A program made the translations under genes and the position numbers. Source: JBMNUL01 sp050946255 (lineage in GTDB: Bacteria > Actinomycetota > Coriobacteriia > Coriobacteriales > CADBOM01). Taken from it: a DNA stretch of 18,016 nt. Position 1 is the stretch's first letter, and each line of letters begins with the position of its first letter. The notes beneath the pieces are model-generated. The model did not search any database. It had not been told where the DNA came from and saw nothing but the letters and a program-made list of their open reading frames with translations. Below, one piece after another: positions 7,978 to 15,610 of the stretch. Location: positions 1-18,016 of the forward strand of contig JBMNUL010000038.1 in the NCBI GenBank assembly GCA_050946255.1. The letters are read 5' to 3'.

Positions 7978-9171
7978 CTATTCGGCTTCTTGAGGATCCT
8001 CAGAAGTGGACTCGGGTGTTGTCTCCTGGGACTCTGATGTCTGGGAATCTTGCGTCTTAGATTCTGGATCTGGCTCTGCAGCTTGCGCAGCAGGCCCAGG
8101 CTGAGATTCCGGTGCTTGAGGTGTCATCGCCTGAGACGCTGGAACCTGAGACGCCGGAGGATACTGCCCCGGAGCCGGCACCTGTGCGCCCGGAACCTTC
8201 TGCGGAGGCGTATACGGAGCTGAAGCCGGTGCCTGAGCGGGAGGCACTTGGGATGCGGGAATCTGGTTCGCCGGAACCTTCGTCCACTTCGGTGGAACGT
8301 CAATGGGCTGGAGCTGCTCCACAGGAATTCCCGTGACTTCTGCCCTGTAGCAAGTGGTTCCCCCATAAAGCGCAACGCGGCTTCCATGGAACTGCGCCAA
8401 TTCGGTGTTCCCCATGAGGAGGGCAACCCGGTACTGATAGTAGTTCCGGCGCACCTCCAGGGAGTTCACTTTGCGGAAAACGGAGAACTTGGATATCCCT
8501 TCGTACAGCGCGCCGTAGTTCCCGTCATTGTAGAGCCTCACCAACATCGGGTATTGAAGCACCTGGTTGATGCGGTAGGCATTCCTTTGCTTGATGTCGC
8601 TGGAGGCCTGCACGAAGATGTCGTAATCCCGATGGAACGAGGCCCAGTCTTTACGGGAGATGTCCACCTCGATTCCAATCGACGCGGCGGTGTATGCTCC
8701 AAAAGGGCTCTGGAACCTCTGATCGCATATCCAACGAACCCGCTCAGCATCGTCGATCCTGCCCGAATAGATCTCTGCGATTCCCACGTTGAAGAGGCAT
8801 GTCAGGCAATACTTCTCTTTTCTCCAGAAATACTTGATCATCCAGGCGAAATTAGTGATGGCGCCGATTGTGTCGCAGTGGTCGTTCAGAATCTTGTTGG
8901 AGTTCTTGGCGAGCTGCACGTTCAGGATGGGGGTCAAGAAGACGATGACCAGAAGAAGGATGGAGAATATCGTGATGTCGATTATCGAGAAGATTAACAG
9001 GAAGTAGAACAGGAAGAGCAAAGCGAAAGGGCCCCAGCGCAGGAGCAGAAATTTCACACGGTAGGCCTTGGCCTTTCTCACCGCATATGGACGGTCGGGG
9101 ATGTCGATCATCGCGCACAGCTCTTCGAAGATCGTTTTCCTGGACGTGCTTCCACCATTCTGCGTCGTCAT
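7978..9171 (-). CDS. Uncharacterised two-helix membrane protein with Pro/Ala/Gln-rich tail
   Basis: A 397-residue protein converging on the kinase gene, with stops 109 bases apart. After a basic N-terminal segment there is a helical hairpin (about 45-64 and 66-86) rich in Leu, Phe and Ile. A soluble region of about 90-290 follows with repeated Tyr- and Arg-containing helices that could be TPR-like (GIAEIYSGRIDDAERV; NDGNYGALYEGISKF). The last 100 residues are low complexity: PASQVP- and PPAQAP-type repeats, then an acidic Ser/Thr/Glu end. I prefer the ATG at 9171 because AGAGGAAGG lies about 8 bases upstream; an ATG at 9225 would add 18 residues. I do not recognise the family. The composition of its tail resembles that of the phosphatase tail, which hints at, but does not prove, membership of the same system. 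Confidence 0.8.
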   Translation of the reverse strand: MTTQNGGSTSRKTIFEELCAMIDIPDRPYAVRKAKAYRVKFLLLRWGPFALLFLFYFLLIFSIIDITIFSILLLVIVFLTPILNVQLAKNSNKILNDHCDTIGAITNFAWMIKYFWRKEKYCLTCLFNVGIAEIYSGRIDDAERVRWICDQRFQSPFGAYTAASIGIEVDISRKDWASFHRDYDIFVQASSDIKQRNAYRINQVLQYPMLVRLYNDGNYGALYEGISKFSVFRKVNSLEVRRNYYQYRVALLMGNTELAQFHGSRVALYGGTTCYRAEVTGIPVEQLQPIDVPPKWTKVPANQIPASQVPPAQAPASAPYTPPQKVPGAQVPAPGQYPPASQVPASQAMTPQAPESQPGPAAQAAEPDPESKTQDSQTSESQETTPESTSEDPQEAE

Positions 9172-9500
9172 GTGCTCTGCCTTCCTCTGCCATGATGCAT
9201 TGCCTCTTGCAGCAATCTGCCTCACAACCTGTCAAGAGACACGATAAGGCTTTCGGTGGAAATAGATAATGCCCCGAACGTTAACATTTTCCTAAAGTTT
9301 CATTTTTGATAATTTCATAGCGAAAATTTTGCATAAATAGGAAATAGATTTCGCCATCAGGAGACGCTCTGCACATCACGGACACACCGCCTCCACAATG
9401 TTAGAGTAGCCTTTCGCATGGAGCGGTCTAACGGGGGTACGTGGGGTGCGGCCAACCGTGTTTTCCGACATCCAAGATGCAACTCGACGATAGGATGGAA
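9172..9500. other. AT-rich divergent intergenic region
   Basis: About 330 bases separate two divergent membrane-protein genes. The stretch 9270-9360 is strongly AT-rich compared with the genes around it and contains a near-palindrome centred on AAAATTTT (about 9322-9334), with GCGAAA and TTTCGC arms flanking it more widely. Promoters for both genes probably lie here, but I cannot fix a -35/-10 pair with confidence. A TTGACA reading on the minus strand at 9235-9230 lacks a convincing -10. Confidence 0.4.
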
Positions 9501-9980
9501 ATGGAAGGTCAGAGAGCCATCTTCGCAGTTTGCGGAATCGCGTTGCTTGCAATCGCGGCATTCGGCATCTACATGGGCGTGGATTCATATTTGGAGGACT
9601 TACGGCTCCAATCAACGCCAGGGACCAGCGGCTCGGACCATCTGGGGTCTGCCGTCGGTTTCATGCTGGCAATCTACTACACCCCGCTCGCCATTCCAGG
9701 CATCGGAGCGATAGTTGCGGCATTCAAGGTAACCAGGACCCGCATCACGGTGAACACGGTCTTCCTGGTGCTCCTATGGATATTCTGGTTCCCCCTCGCG
9801 GTGGTTACCATTGTGCAGGGAACGGCTTCGTATTGGAGTCATGGGATGACCAGTCCCATCATGGGAATCGAGGCCTTCATCATAATAATCATTCCCCTGC
9901 TGACCTACTGCATAGTGTCCTGCAACAAGGAGCTGAAGAGACAGCGCGAAGAGCAGCGGTGCGGTCAGCCCCAATCATGA
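9501..9980 (+). CDS. Small four-helix membrane protein
   Basis: A protein of about 159 residues with four clear hydrophobic segments near residues 6-27, 50-77, 82-105 and 118-141, ending in a short charged tail (NKELKRQREEQRCG). The family is not recognised; the layout is that of many small integral membrane proteins of unknown role. The start is uncertain. ATG 9501 has TAGGA five bases upstream and places the first helix right after MEGQR, so I prefer it; ATG 9477, ATG 9495 and GTG 9441 are in frame and would add up to 20 residues. It is divergent from the membrane gene at 7978-9171 across an AT-rich gap. No motif suggests transport or enzymatic function. Confidence 0.65.
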   Translation: MEGQRAIFAVCGIALLAIAAFGIYMGVDSYLEDLRLQSTPGTSGSDHLGSAVGFMLAIYYTPLAIPGIGAIVAAFKVTRTRITVNTVFLVLLWIFWFPLAVVTIVQGTASYWSHGMTSPIMGIEAFIIIIIPLLTYCIVSCNKELKRQREEQRCGQPQS

Positions 9981-10258
9981 GGCAATAGCTAGACACGCCG
10001 ACACGTAACAAGCCGTGACGTACGGTATTGACCATCCGCGTAGGACTTCCGTACTGTAGGCCTTGTAGTCTTCGATCGACTTCTTCCTAACGGTGAGGCG
10101 CTCAGGCTGAATGTATTTCATGGTGTAGAGAGAGTCAAAGCCGACCAAGGAGAATTCCGAAGATCCAAGCATCCAAATGTACGTCGCTCCCCCTCCTGCC
10201 GACGTTCTCCGATGCCTATGATTTCTCGACGCCGTCGCATGTCTTATCAAGCTTACCT
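9981..10258. other. Gene-poor stretch, possibly decayed minus-strand ORF
   Basis: About 280 bases without a convincing gene. A 91-codon minus-strand frame (9975-10250) encodes a segment reading SSEFSLVGFDSLYTMKY followed by IQPERLTVRKKSIEDYKAYS, which looks protein-like in composition. It has no ribosome site at either possible Met, and it overlaps the end of the membrane gene at 9980. It may be the relic of a lost gene; I could not assign a family. Confidence 0.25.
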
Positions 10259-10304
10259 ATGGGAAAAATGGCATCAATTCCAGATTTACCTATGGAAAAA
10301 ACGG
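10253..10304 (+). repeat. Two imperfect 19-bp direct repeats
   Basis: The copies at 10253-10271 (TTACCTATGGGAAAAATGG) and 10286-10304 (TTACCTATGGAAAAAACGG) differ at two positions and start 33 bases apart, close to three helical turns. They lie directly before the DUF4143 remnant. They could be operator repeats left from that gene's promoter or a short coding duplication, since both give TYGKNG in one frame. Confidence 0.6.
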
Positions 10305-10454
10305 AGGAGAACCTCCGCTCGAAGAGCCTGCGCGCTTTCGTCGACAAGTACGGCCTGGACAGGGGCTTGCGTCTCTCGCTCAGCGGATACAGGGAACAGG
10401 CTGGTGGTAAACGTGCCCCTTTACGCGATCGGGTCTTTTCCTCAGAGGGTGTGA
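10259..10454 (+). pseudogene. Frameshifted C-terminal remnant of a DUF4143-type AAA ATPase
   Basis: One frame from about 10290 reads ENLRSKSLRAFVDKYGLDRG followed by LRLSLSGYREQ. After a small indel near 10390-10400 the next frame continues LVVNVPLYAIGSFPQRV and stops at TGA 10452-10454. Together these match the usual end of the larger DUF4143 ATPases (KSLR.F..KY....a.R.Sl..YR....l.N.PLYAI). No Walker A or central domain is present upstream, so only about 60 residues survive. It is a different subfamily from the intact ATPase at 12257-13438, whose C-terminus ends differently. The family assignment is from memory of the pattern, not from a search. Confidence 0.6.
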
Positions 10455-10493
10455 CAGGGGAACTACAAACAAAAAATCGAAATAAATCTCTTT

Positions 10494-10526
10494 TTAATTT
10501 TGAGTTATTATATAAGTCAAAATTAA
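10494..10526. promoter_or_regulatory. Perfect 10-bp inverted repeat, likely operator/promoter of the Fic gene
   Basis: TTAATTTTGA at 10494-10503 and TCAAAATTAA at 10517-10526 are exact reverse complements around a 13-base AT-only-but-two spacer containing TTATATAA. The element ends 13 bases before the Fic start codon and directly precedes the GAGGGG ribosome site (10529-10534). Its position and symmetry suggest a dimeric repressor site over the promoter; the Fic protein's own C-terminal helix-turn-helix is a possible ligand. Confidence 0.65.
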
Positions 10527-10539
10527 TTGAGGGGCGCAA

Positions 10540-11832
10540 ATGGGCACTTACCAGAAGGCGATTTGGATGAGCGAGGGGCTAGGCCGCACCAGACGGGAGC
10601 GGCAGAGTGGCGCATACCACTACTATCTCCCCACCAAGCTATCGGACTTGAAAGTGGCTCTCGATCCCGACGTCGTTGGCGACATCGGCCGTGCAGAACA
10701 AGCAGTCGCGAATCTCAGCTCGCAGGTAAAATCGCTTGGCAACACCAAGGGCCTCGCACGATTGCTGCTCCGCGCGGAGGCCGTGTCGTCATCTTACATC
10801 GAGGGTTTGGAAGTGGGCACGAGGAGACTGCTCCGTGCCGAAATGCATGCCGGTGGGAAAGCAGACTTCCCATACGACGAGACCGCGGTAGAGATAATGG
10901 GCAACGTCCACGCCATGGAAGATGCGCTAGAGGAAGCCGAGTCGGAGAAATGCGTCACACGCGAAACGTTTCTCAAAATTCACAGGACCTTATGCAAAGG
11001 CACGAGAATCGAGAAGCTCGGCGGAATCGTGCGGGATAGGCAGAACTGGGTAGGCGGCAACTCGTATAACCCCCTCGATGCCGAGTACATCCCCCCTGCT
11101 CCGGAGCATATCGATGCGCTGCTGGACGACCTGGCAGTTTACTGCAACGACACCGTCGTGTCTCCGGTGCTGCAAGCTGCGATCGCACATGCCCAGTTCG
11201 AGAGCATCCACCCGTTCATCGACGGGAACGGCCGAACTGGACGCGCCCTTATTCACCTGATCCTCCGCCGACGTGGCCTTGCCCCGAATCTCGTCCCTCC
11301 CGTGTCCCTGGTCATGGCCACTCGCTCGAAAGACTACGTGCGGGGCCTCACAGCTTTCAGGTCGGATGACTCAGATGAATTCGAGAAGACACAAGAGGGG
11401 CTAAACGAATGGGTGTCCTTCTTCGCCGGCTCTTGCGCTGAGGCCTGCGAGGAGGCACTGGACTTCGAGAGGAGCACCGCAGAGCTACAGGGCAAATGGA
11501 GGGTTACTTTGGGGAAAGTGCGGGCGAATTCCGCTCTCGACTTGCTTTTGGGAGAGATGACCGGCATGCCGGTCTTCACAATCGACACGGCAAGCAAGGC
11601 TATCGGCAGGTCGTTCAGCTCCACTTCAGATGCCATCGAACGCTGCGTCGAGAAGGGAATAGTCAAGCAAATTGGGAACAACAGGCGATACCGTTCATTC
11701 GAGGCCCCCGAGGTGATTGACGAGTTCAACATCTTCGAGCGGCGCTTGGCAAGCCCTGCGGGCGACACCCGTGCCGCCAAGCCGGCGCGACCAGTGCCTG
11801 ACAACCTCAAGAAGAACCGGGGGAAACGCTAG
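10540..11832 (+). CDS. Fic-domain protein with N-terminal inhibitory helix and C-terminal wHTH
   Basis: A 430-residue protein. The Fic core motif is HPFIDGNGRTGR from H224, which fits the catalytic HPFx(D/E)GNGRxxR consensus for AMPylation (transfer of AMP from ATP to a target Ser, Thr or Tyr). The N-terminal region has SSYIEGL with S84-x3-E88-G89, matching the (S/T)xxxE(G/N) inhibitory helix, so this is the self-inhibited class with the inhibitor on the N-terminal side. About 330-410 look like a winged helix-turn-helix (TASKAIGRSFSSTSDAIERC). A good GAGGGG ribosome site lies 5 bases before the ATG. It stands alone as a gene and is preceded by a perfect inverted repeat. Fic proteins of this layout are often accessory genes; the target is unknown, and autoregulation is inferred. 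Confidence 0.93.
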   Translation: MGTYQKAIWMSEGLGRTRRERQSGAYHYYLPTKLSDLKVALDPDVVGDIGRAEQAVANLSSQVKSLGNTKGLARLLLRAEAVSSSYIEGLEVGTRRLLRAEMHAGGKADFPYDETAVEIMGNVHAMEDALEEAESEKCVTRETFLKIHRTLCKGTRIEKLGGIVRDRQNWVGGNSYNPLDAEYIPPAPEHIDALLDDLAVYCNDTVVSPVLQAAIAHAQFESIHPFIDGNGRTGRALIHLILRRRGLAPNLVPPVSLVMATRSKDYVRGLTAFRSDDSDEFEKTQEGLNEWVSFFAGSCAEACEEALDFERSTAELQGKWRVTLGKVRANSALDLLLGEMTGMPVFTIDTASKAIGRSFSSTSDAIERCVEKGIVKQIGNNRRYRSFEAPEVIDEFNIFERRLASPAGDTRAAKPARPVPDNLKKNRGKR

Positions 11833-11859
11833 GTGGGATGAACCCGATAGAGAGGACAA

Positions 11860-12042
11860 TCACCTGACGGGGGAAGGCGTGCGCACGGCCTTCCAGATCA
11901 CGAGGCACAGCAGCACGAGGGCGACGACCCCGCAAATCGGGAATATCGGCTGCCAATAGGCTTGTAGCAGCTGCCCGAGCGAGGCTATTGCCAGCGCCAG
12001 GCCGCAGATGGGAATCAGAACGCTCTTTATCAGTTTTCCCAT
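11860..12042 (-). CDS. Small two-helix membrane protein (60 aa)
   Basis: A 60-residue frame on the strand opposite to its neighbours, with two hydrophobic helices (about 6-26 and 33-51) separated by a short QAYWQPIF turn and ending in a basic tail (WKAVRTPSPVR). An AGAGG lies 4 bases before the ATG, which supports translation. I do not recognise a family; such short proteins are often stress or toxin-like membrane peptides, but nothing here shows that. It sits between the Fic gene and the DUF4143 ATPase. The composition could also come from chance in an intergenic stretch, so this is a moderate call. Confidence 0.45.
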   Translation of the reverse strand: MGKLIKSVLIPICGLALAIASLGQLLQAYWQPIFPICGVVALVLLCLVIWKAVRTPSPVR

Positions 12043-12168
12043 TATGCCTCTGATTCAGTATGACATTGGGGGAACCTTAGGGTCCTCCTTCTCATTCAAC
12101 CCAGATTGGAGGGTTGAGTTTCATGGGACGGATCGGAGCTATTCAAGGGAACTATCCCTATCACATGA

Positions 12169-12256
12169 TTTTTGCGAGTTAGTTTCAAATTTTTGCGAGC
12201 TAGTATAAAATAATTTGCGAGCTAGCTTTAATATTTTGCGAGATAGGATTTGAATA
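12169..12256. repeat. Four helically phased TTTGCGAG(T/C/A)TAG repeats before the ATPase gene
   Basis: The core GCGAGNTAG occurs at 12174, 12195, 12217 and 12238, each preceded by TTT, with spacings of 21, 22 and 21 bases. These are about two helical turns, so all copies face the same side of the helix. The intervening DNA is AT-rich and contains TATAAA (12204-12209). The last copy runs into the ribosome-site region and ends 10 bases before the ATG at 12257. The array looks like a multimeric operator for the ATPase gene. Confidence 0.8.
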
Positions 12257-13438
12257 ATGGCTTATAAACGCCAAATTGTCAATACAATCGAAACCAGAAT
12301 TAACGAACCTAGGAGATTCATCCAAATAGTAACAGGACCTCGCCAGACTGGAAAGACGACAGCCGTCTCTCAAGCCATCTCAAGCTTCAAGCATCCTTGC
12401 CACAACGTTGCCGCCGTGCACAATGAGTCGGATGCCGACTGGCTGCGCGCGCAATGGTATCAAGCCCGCAACCTCATCACGCAAAGCAGCCCCACGGCCC
12501 TTCTCGTGATCGACGAGGTTCAATACGTTCCGAATTGGTCGGCTATCGTGAAGTCGCTGTGGGATGAGGACTCGCTAGCCGGTATCGACCTGCGCGTCCT
12601 TCTGACAGGATCGTCCGCCACTCTCTTGCACGAGGGGCTTTCAGAATCCTTGATGGGACGTTTCGAGATAATAAAATCTCCTCACTGGTATTTCCAAGAG
12701 TGCCGCGAAGCTTTCGGATGCACGCTGGACGAGTACCTGTATTTCGGAGCATACCCAGGTGCCCTGTCCCTCCGCGACAACGAACGTCGCTGGCTGAGCT
12801 ATGTCAACTCATCGATAATCAACCCAAGCATCGACATCGACGTGCGACTCCTCGGCGAGGTTCGCAAACCCGAGCTAATGCGCCGCCTTTTCGAAATAGG
12901 CGCTCCGTATTCCTCGCAGGAGATCTCCTACCGCAAGATACTCGGTCAACTCGACGACAGCGGCAACACTTCCACTGTCGCACGCTATCTAGAGCTGCTC
13001 TCACAGGCAGGCCTGATGAGCGGGTTGCAAAAATACGACCAAAAGATGCTTCGGGAAAAGGCGAGCTCGCCGAGGCTGATGGTCCACAACACCGCGCTGA
13101 TGACCGCAACGTTCGGGCGGAGGCGCAAGCAGTTGTTGACAGACCCTGCGCTGCACGGGAGGTTGGTCGAGTCCGCCGTTGGGGCGTATCTGATCAACCG
13201 CGCATTTGAAGAGGGCTTCTCCGTATACTGGTGGCGAGATGGAAACGATGAGGTCGATTTCGTCATTGCCGTCGATGAAGACGTGACCGCGATAGAGGTG
13301 AAGAGCGGGAGGGTGAAGAGAACCGACGGAATGACCCGCTTCGTGCTCGAGAATCCCAAAGCCCGCGAGCTGGTCATAGGAGCTGTGGACTACCCATTGG
13401 AGAATTTCCTTCTGGGAGAGGTGGATCTCTTCCGCTAG
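12257..13438 (+). CDS. AAA-family ATPase with C-terminal DUF4143 domain
   Basis: A 393-residue protein. Residues 1-150 are the P-loop ATPase: Walker A GPRQTGKTT (27-35, K33), Walker B LLVIDEVQY with D86-E87, and the sensor-like LLTGSSATLL, followed by ESLMGRFE. The C-terminal part is the DUF4143 domain, with a PD-(D/E)xK nuclease-like pattern of D334 in EVDFVI and E347-V-K349 in AIEVKSG. Members are common accessory ATPases in gut bacteria, of unclear function; a nuclease-related role has been proposed from the C-terminal fold. The start ATG follows the four-copy repeat array, with AGGAT 6 bases upstream. It has no co-transcribed partner visible. Its length fits the family, so it is probably intact. 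Confidence 0.92.
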   Translation: MAYKRQIVNTIETRINEPRRFIQIVTGPRQTGKTTAVSQAISSFKHPCHNVAAVHNESDADWLRAQWYQARNLITQSSPTALLVIDEVQYVPNWSAIVKSLWDEDSLAGIDLRVLLTGSSATLLHEGLSESLMGRFEIIKSPHWYFQECREAFGCTLDEYLYFGAYPGALSLRDNERRWLSYVNSSIINPSIDIDVRLLGEVRKPELMRRLFEIGAPYSSQEISYRKILGQLDDSGNTSTVARYLELLSQAGLMSGLQKYDQKMLREKASSPRLMVHNTALMTATFGRRRKQLLTDPALHGRLVESAVGAYLINRAFEEGFSVYWWRDGNDEVDFVIAVDEDVTAIEVKSGRVKRTDGMTRFVLENPKARELVIGAVDYPLENFLLGEVDLFR

Positions 13439-13458
13439 CAAGGATGTGGCAGGATGTG

Positions 13459-13605
13459 TCAGGCCTTCGGGAAGACGATGACGTGCACTCCGTCGCCATC
13501 GCCCTTTCCCAACGAGGCCCGGATGCTCTTCAGGATCCCGATGATGTAGCAGACGTTTCCCTCGGAGTCCTTGATGCCCATATTGACGGCTCGCCGTATT
13601 CCAAG
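13459..13605 (-). pseudogene. Decayed DUF1905-like gene fragment
   Basis: On the minus strand a frame reads VNMGIKDSEGN, then CYIIGILKSIRASLGKGDGD and GVHVIVFPKA up to a TGA at 13461-13459. This looks like the C-terminal half of DUF1905 proteins (..hiiGi.K.IR..iGK..GD.V.V...). Upstream the match continues in another frame as LEYGEPSI, the part expected just before VNMG, which suggests a frameshift at about 13585. That frame is stopped upstream, and the remaining N-terminus is missing, so I treat it as a broken remnant. No start codon or ribosome site was found. Family recognition is from memory of the pattern. Confidence 0.45.
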
Positions 13606-13663
13606 TTCGCCGTATCCCCAGGGTCCTGCGCATGAGAACGCTAAAACAGGAAAGGCAATCTCC

Positions 13664-14398
13664 TTACTCCAGGAACTGGAGCCCGGTGTCGTTTTCGAAC
13701 TGAGTTGCCTGATCAGGTTCCAGATACAAGATTATCAGCTCCTGATAGCCATCGCTCAGGAAGTACAGCTGCTTCCCATTGCCGTTCTTCTTGATGATGT
13801 CGTTGAGCTGCGTGGCTACGTCGGTGTCAAACCAGTCGTTGTACATTTCCGCGTTCAGCGTATACGTCTTGCCATTCCATGAGAAGGAGACGCTTCTCGA
13901 CCCCGTTCCGTTTTCCCAATCGACGTCGTCGGTGTTTTCACTGACATCGGTGAAGGAGAGTTCCTCTCTGTTCAGAGCGGATACGCCGGAAAGGAAGTCC
14001 ATGTACATCTCGTTCAAGTCATACATCTCCGTGTCGAATGCATACACGCCGTTTTCCGAGGGTGTCCAAGTCGTGCCGGAGGAATCGTAGTCGTAAGTTC
14101 CCGTTCCCAGCTCTATCAGGAGGTCTATCCCCCTGTTCAGCCTTGCATCCTCTGGAGTCTCATCGTAATACTGCTCCAATTTCTCAAGCATGTCCGACGT
14201 CGCTCCACTGATACCGTATTTCTCGAAGATGTCCGCATATTCCTGGTAGCTGATCGAAGCCGCCTTTTGTTCCTGCAACTTGCTCTGGTCGCTGGCGCAG
14301 GCAAAAAGGAAAACCATGCTGAAGAGCAACAGAACCAGAACGATCGCCAGCACAAGCTTGAATCTCGAGCCGGCAGTCCCGGCCTGTCCCCACTTCAT
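13664..14398 (-). CDS. Putative lipoprotein or membrane-anchored extracytoplasmic protein
   Basis: A 244-residue protein with an N-terminal signal: MKWGQAGTAGSRFK, then a hydrophobic run at residues 14-33 ending in FLFAC. Cys34 fits a loose lipobox (LFAC), so the protein is probably exported and lipid-anchored, or anchored by the uncleaved helix. The mature part is acidic, with many Tyr, Asp and Glu and a WTPSENGVYAFDTEMYDLN stretch; I recognise no domain. I chose the ATG at 14398 because the signal begins there and a GGGGGGA lies about 10 bases upstream; an upstream ATG at 14533 would place 45 non-signal residues first. It is divergent from the LysR gene. The function could be sensing or binding, but there is no evidence for either. 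Confidence 0.75.
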   Translation of the reverse strand: MKWGQAGTAGSRFKLVLAIVLVLLLFSMVFLFACASDQSKLQEQKAASISYQEYADIFEKYGISGATSDMLEKLEQYYDETPEDARLNRGIDLLIELGTGTYDYDSSGTTWTPSENGVYAFDTEMYDLNEMYMDFLSGVSALNREELSFTDVSENTDDVDWENGTGSRSVSFSWNGKTYTLNAEMYNDWFDTDVATQLNDIIKKNGNGKQLYFLSDGYQELIILYLEPDQATQFENDTGLQFLE

Positions 14399-14719
14399 CA
14401 CTTGAGCATCCCCCCGGTGGGTATGGTAGTTAGAAATTCGATAAAAGTCTATCTTGGTTGGTAAACAAGGAAGCATTGCATGACTTTTTCTGAAAAGCCG
14501 CGGTGAAGTTTCTGTGAAACAAACATTCAGCAACGACTATCAATGCCTATAATTGCTACAAACGCGATACGGGAGCATGTATTTGTGCCAGTCGGTTCAC
14601 TCGGTCGAGGTATCTGGCCTAAGTACCCAATCGATGCGCTCCCCGACATACCCGAGCCACACACCGGCTGCAATTCGAATGCACCACCGGCATCAAAGAG
14701 AACGGGAGGTCCTTCGATA
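14399..14719. promoter_or_regulatory. Divergent lipoprotein/LysR intergenic region with promoter-like elements
   Basis: A 321-base gap between divergent genes. TATAAT at 14548-14553 is a perfect -10 for LysR, with a weak TTCAGC-like -35 at 14526-14531, leaving a leader of about 160 bases. Upstream lie two small dyads: GTTTC-TGT-GAAAC at 14508-14520 and CTTTT-TCTG-AAAAG around 14484-14497. These could be regulator sites for either gene. The rest has no recognisable feature. Confidence 0.5.
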
Positions 14720-15610
14720 ATGAAGATGAATGTAATCAGGGAATACGTCCATCTCGCCAAATCGAAGAACTTCACCCGCACTGCAGAGGAGCTTTACATC
14801 GCGCAGTCTGCGCTCAGCCGTCATATCGCCGGGCTGGAGAGCGAGCTCGGAGTCAAGCTCATCAATCGCGACCACAACCACTTCAGCCTCACACCAGCAG
14901 GCCAGACCACGCTCGAGGAATTCCAGAAAATCCTCGTAACCTATCAGGACCTGCTCGACAAGCTCTCAGAGCAGGACAAGGAGACGGAAGGTACACTCAA
15001 CTTGGGATTCCTCTACTACGACCGCGACTTCTACGTGTCGACAATCTGCAAGCGTTTCCACGAGATGAGCCCAAAGGTTCAGGTGCTGCTTCATTCCGGA
15101 CAACCGCAACAGCTCGATGAGCCGCTGTTCTCAGGGGAATACGACGCCATCTTCTATTATGGAACGGACAAAACCGGGAGGACCGACATCCAGACCTTTC
15201 CCTTCCTCAAAATCCCATACTATATTATTTGCAACGTCGACCACAGGTTCGCCACGATGGACGCCATCTCCCCCTCCGACTTCGTAGGCGAGACGCTGTT
15301 GATTCCCGGACAGCCTCTCTCACTGCAAGGGCCGAACGATGCCATCGAGAGCATCTTTGGGGAAATCGGGGAACAGGCTTGTTATACCATCCCAATCAAA
15401 AACTTCGACGAGGTCCCCTTGATGATGGCGGAGACTGATGCAATCTACCTTTCTCCCATGGCCAACCCAAAGGCCTACGGCCCTGATACTGTCTCACGGG
15501 ATTTCATGCCTGAAAAGTACTCATGCAACGTGAGCCTGGTATGGATGAAAGGCAATGAGAACCCGACCATCCCGCTCCTCTGCAAGGCGATTCGAAGCTG
15601 TTTCCCGTAA
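14720..15610 (+). CDS. LysR-family transcriptional regulator
   Basis: A 296-residue protein of the usual LysR length. Residues 1-60 carry the winged helix-turn-helix: FTRTAEELYIAQSALSRHIA followed by LESELGVKLINRDHNHFSLT. From about 90 the protein continues as a LysR-type effector-binding domain (GTLNLGFLYYDRDFYVSTIC). The ATG at 14720 has GGGAGG upstream (14704-14709, spacing 10) and gives the standard start before the recognition helix; an in-frame ATG at 14543 would add 59 residues with no domain. It lies 382 bases upstream of the GcvT-like demethylase on the same strand and probably activates it in response to a methoxylated substrate or its product. That pairing is inferred from the neighbourhood; the family call is firm. 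Confidence 0.93.
   Translation: MKMNVIREYVHLAKSKNFTRTAEELYIAQSALSRHIAGLESELGVKLINRDHNHFSLTPAGQTTLEEFQKILVTYQDLLDKLSEQDKETEGTLNLGFLYYDRDFYVSTICKRFHEMSPKVQVLLHSGQPQQLDEPLFSGEYDAIFYYGTDKTGRTDIQTFPFLKIPYYIICNVDHRFATMDAISPSDFVGETLLIPGQPLSLQGPNDAIESIFGEIGEQACYTIPIKNFDEVPLMMAETDAIYLSPMANPKAYGPDTVSRDFMPEKYSCNVSLVWMKGNENPTIPLLCKAIRSCFP

Noticed and set aside
8248..8997. A 249-codon plus-strand frame opposite the membrane protein gene
   Set aside because: It mirrors the minus-strand coding sequence, has no recognisable domain and no ribosome site.
12169..12256. CRISPR array
   Set aside because: The repeat core is only about 12 bases, the interval is 9-10 bases of AT-rich DNA rather than 30-base unique spacers, and no cas gene is near.
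13001..13633. A 210-codon open frame on the minus strand across the end of the DUF4143 ATPase gene
   Set aside because: It is antisense to a well-supported ATPase, its composition is Arg/His/Leu-rich as expected for a shadow, and it shows no motif or ribosome site.
14543..14719. A 59-residue N-terminal extension of the LysR protein
   Set aside because: The extension overlaps the TATAAT promoter element, is Pro-rich with no domain, and the internal ATG has a better ribosome site and gives the standard LysR length.
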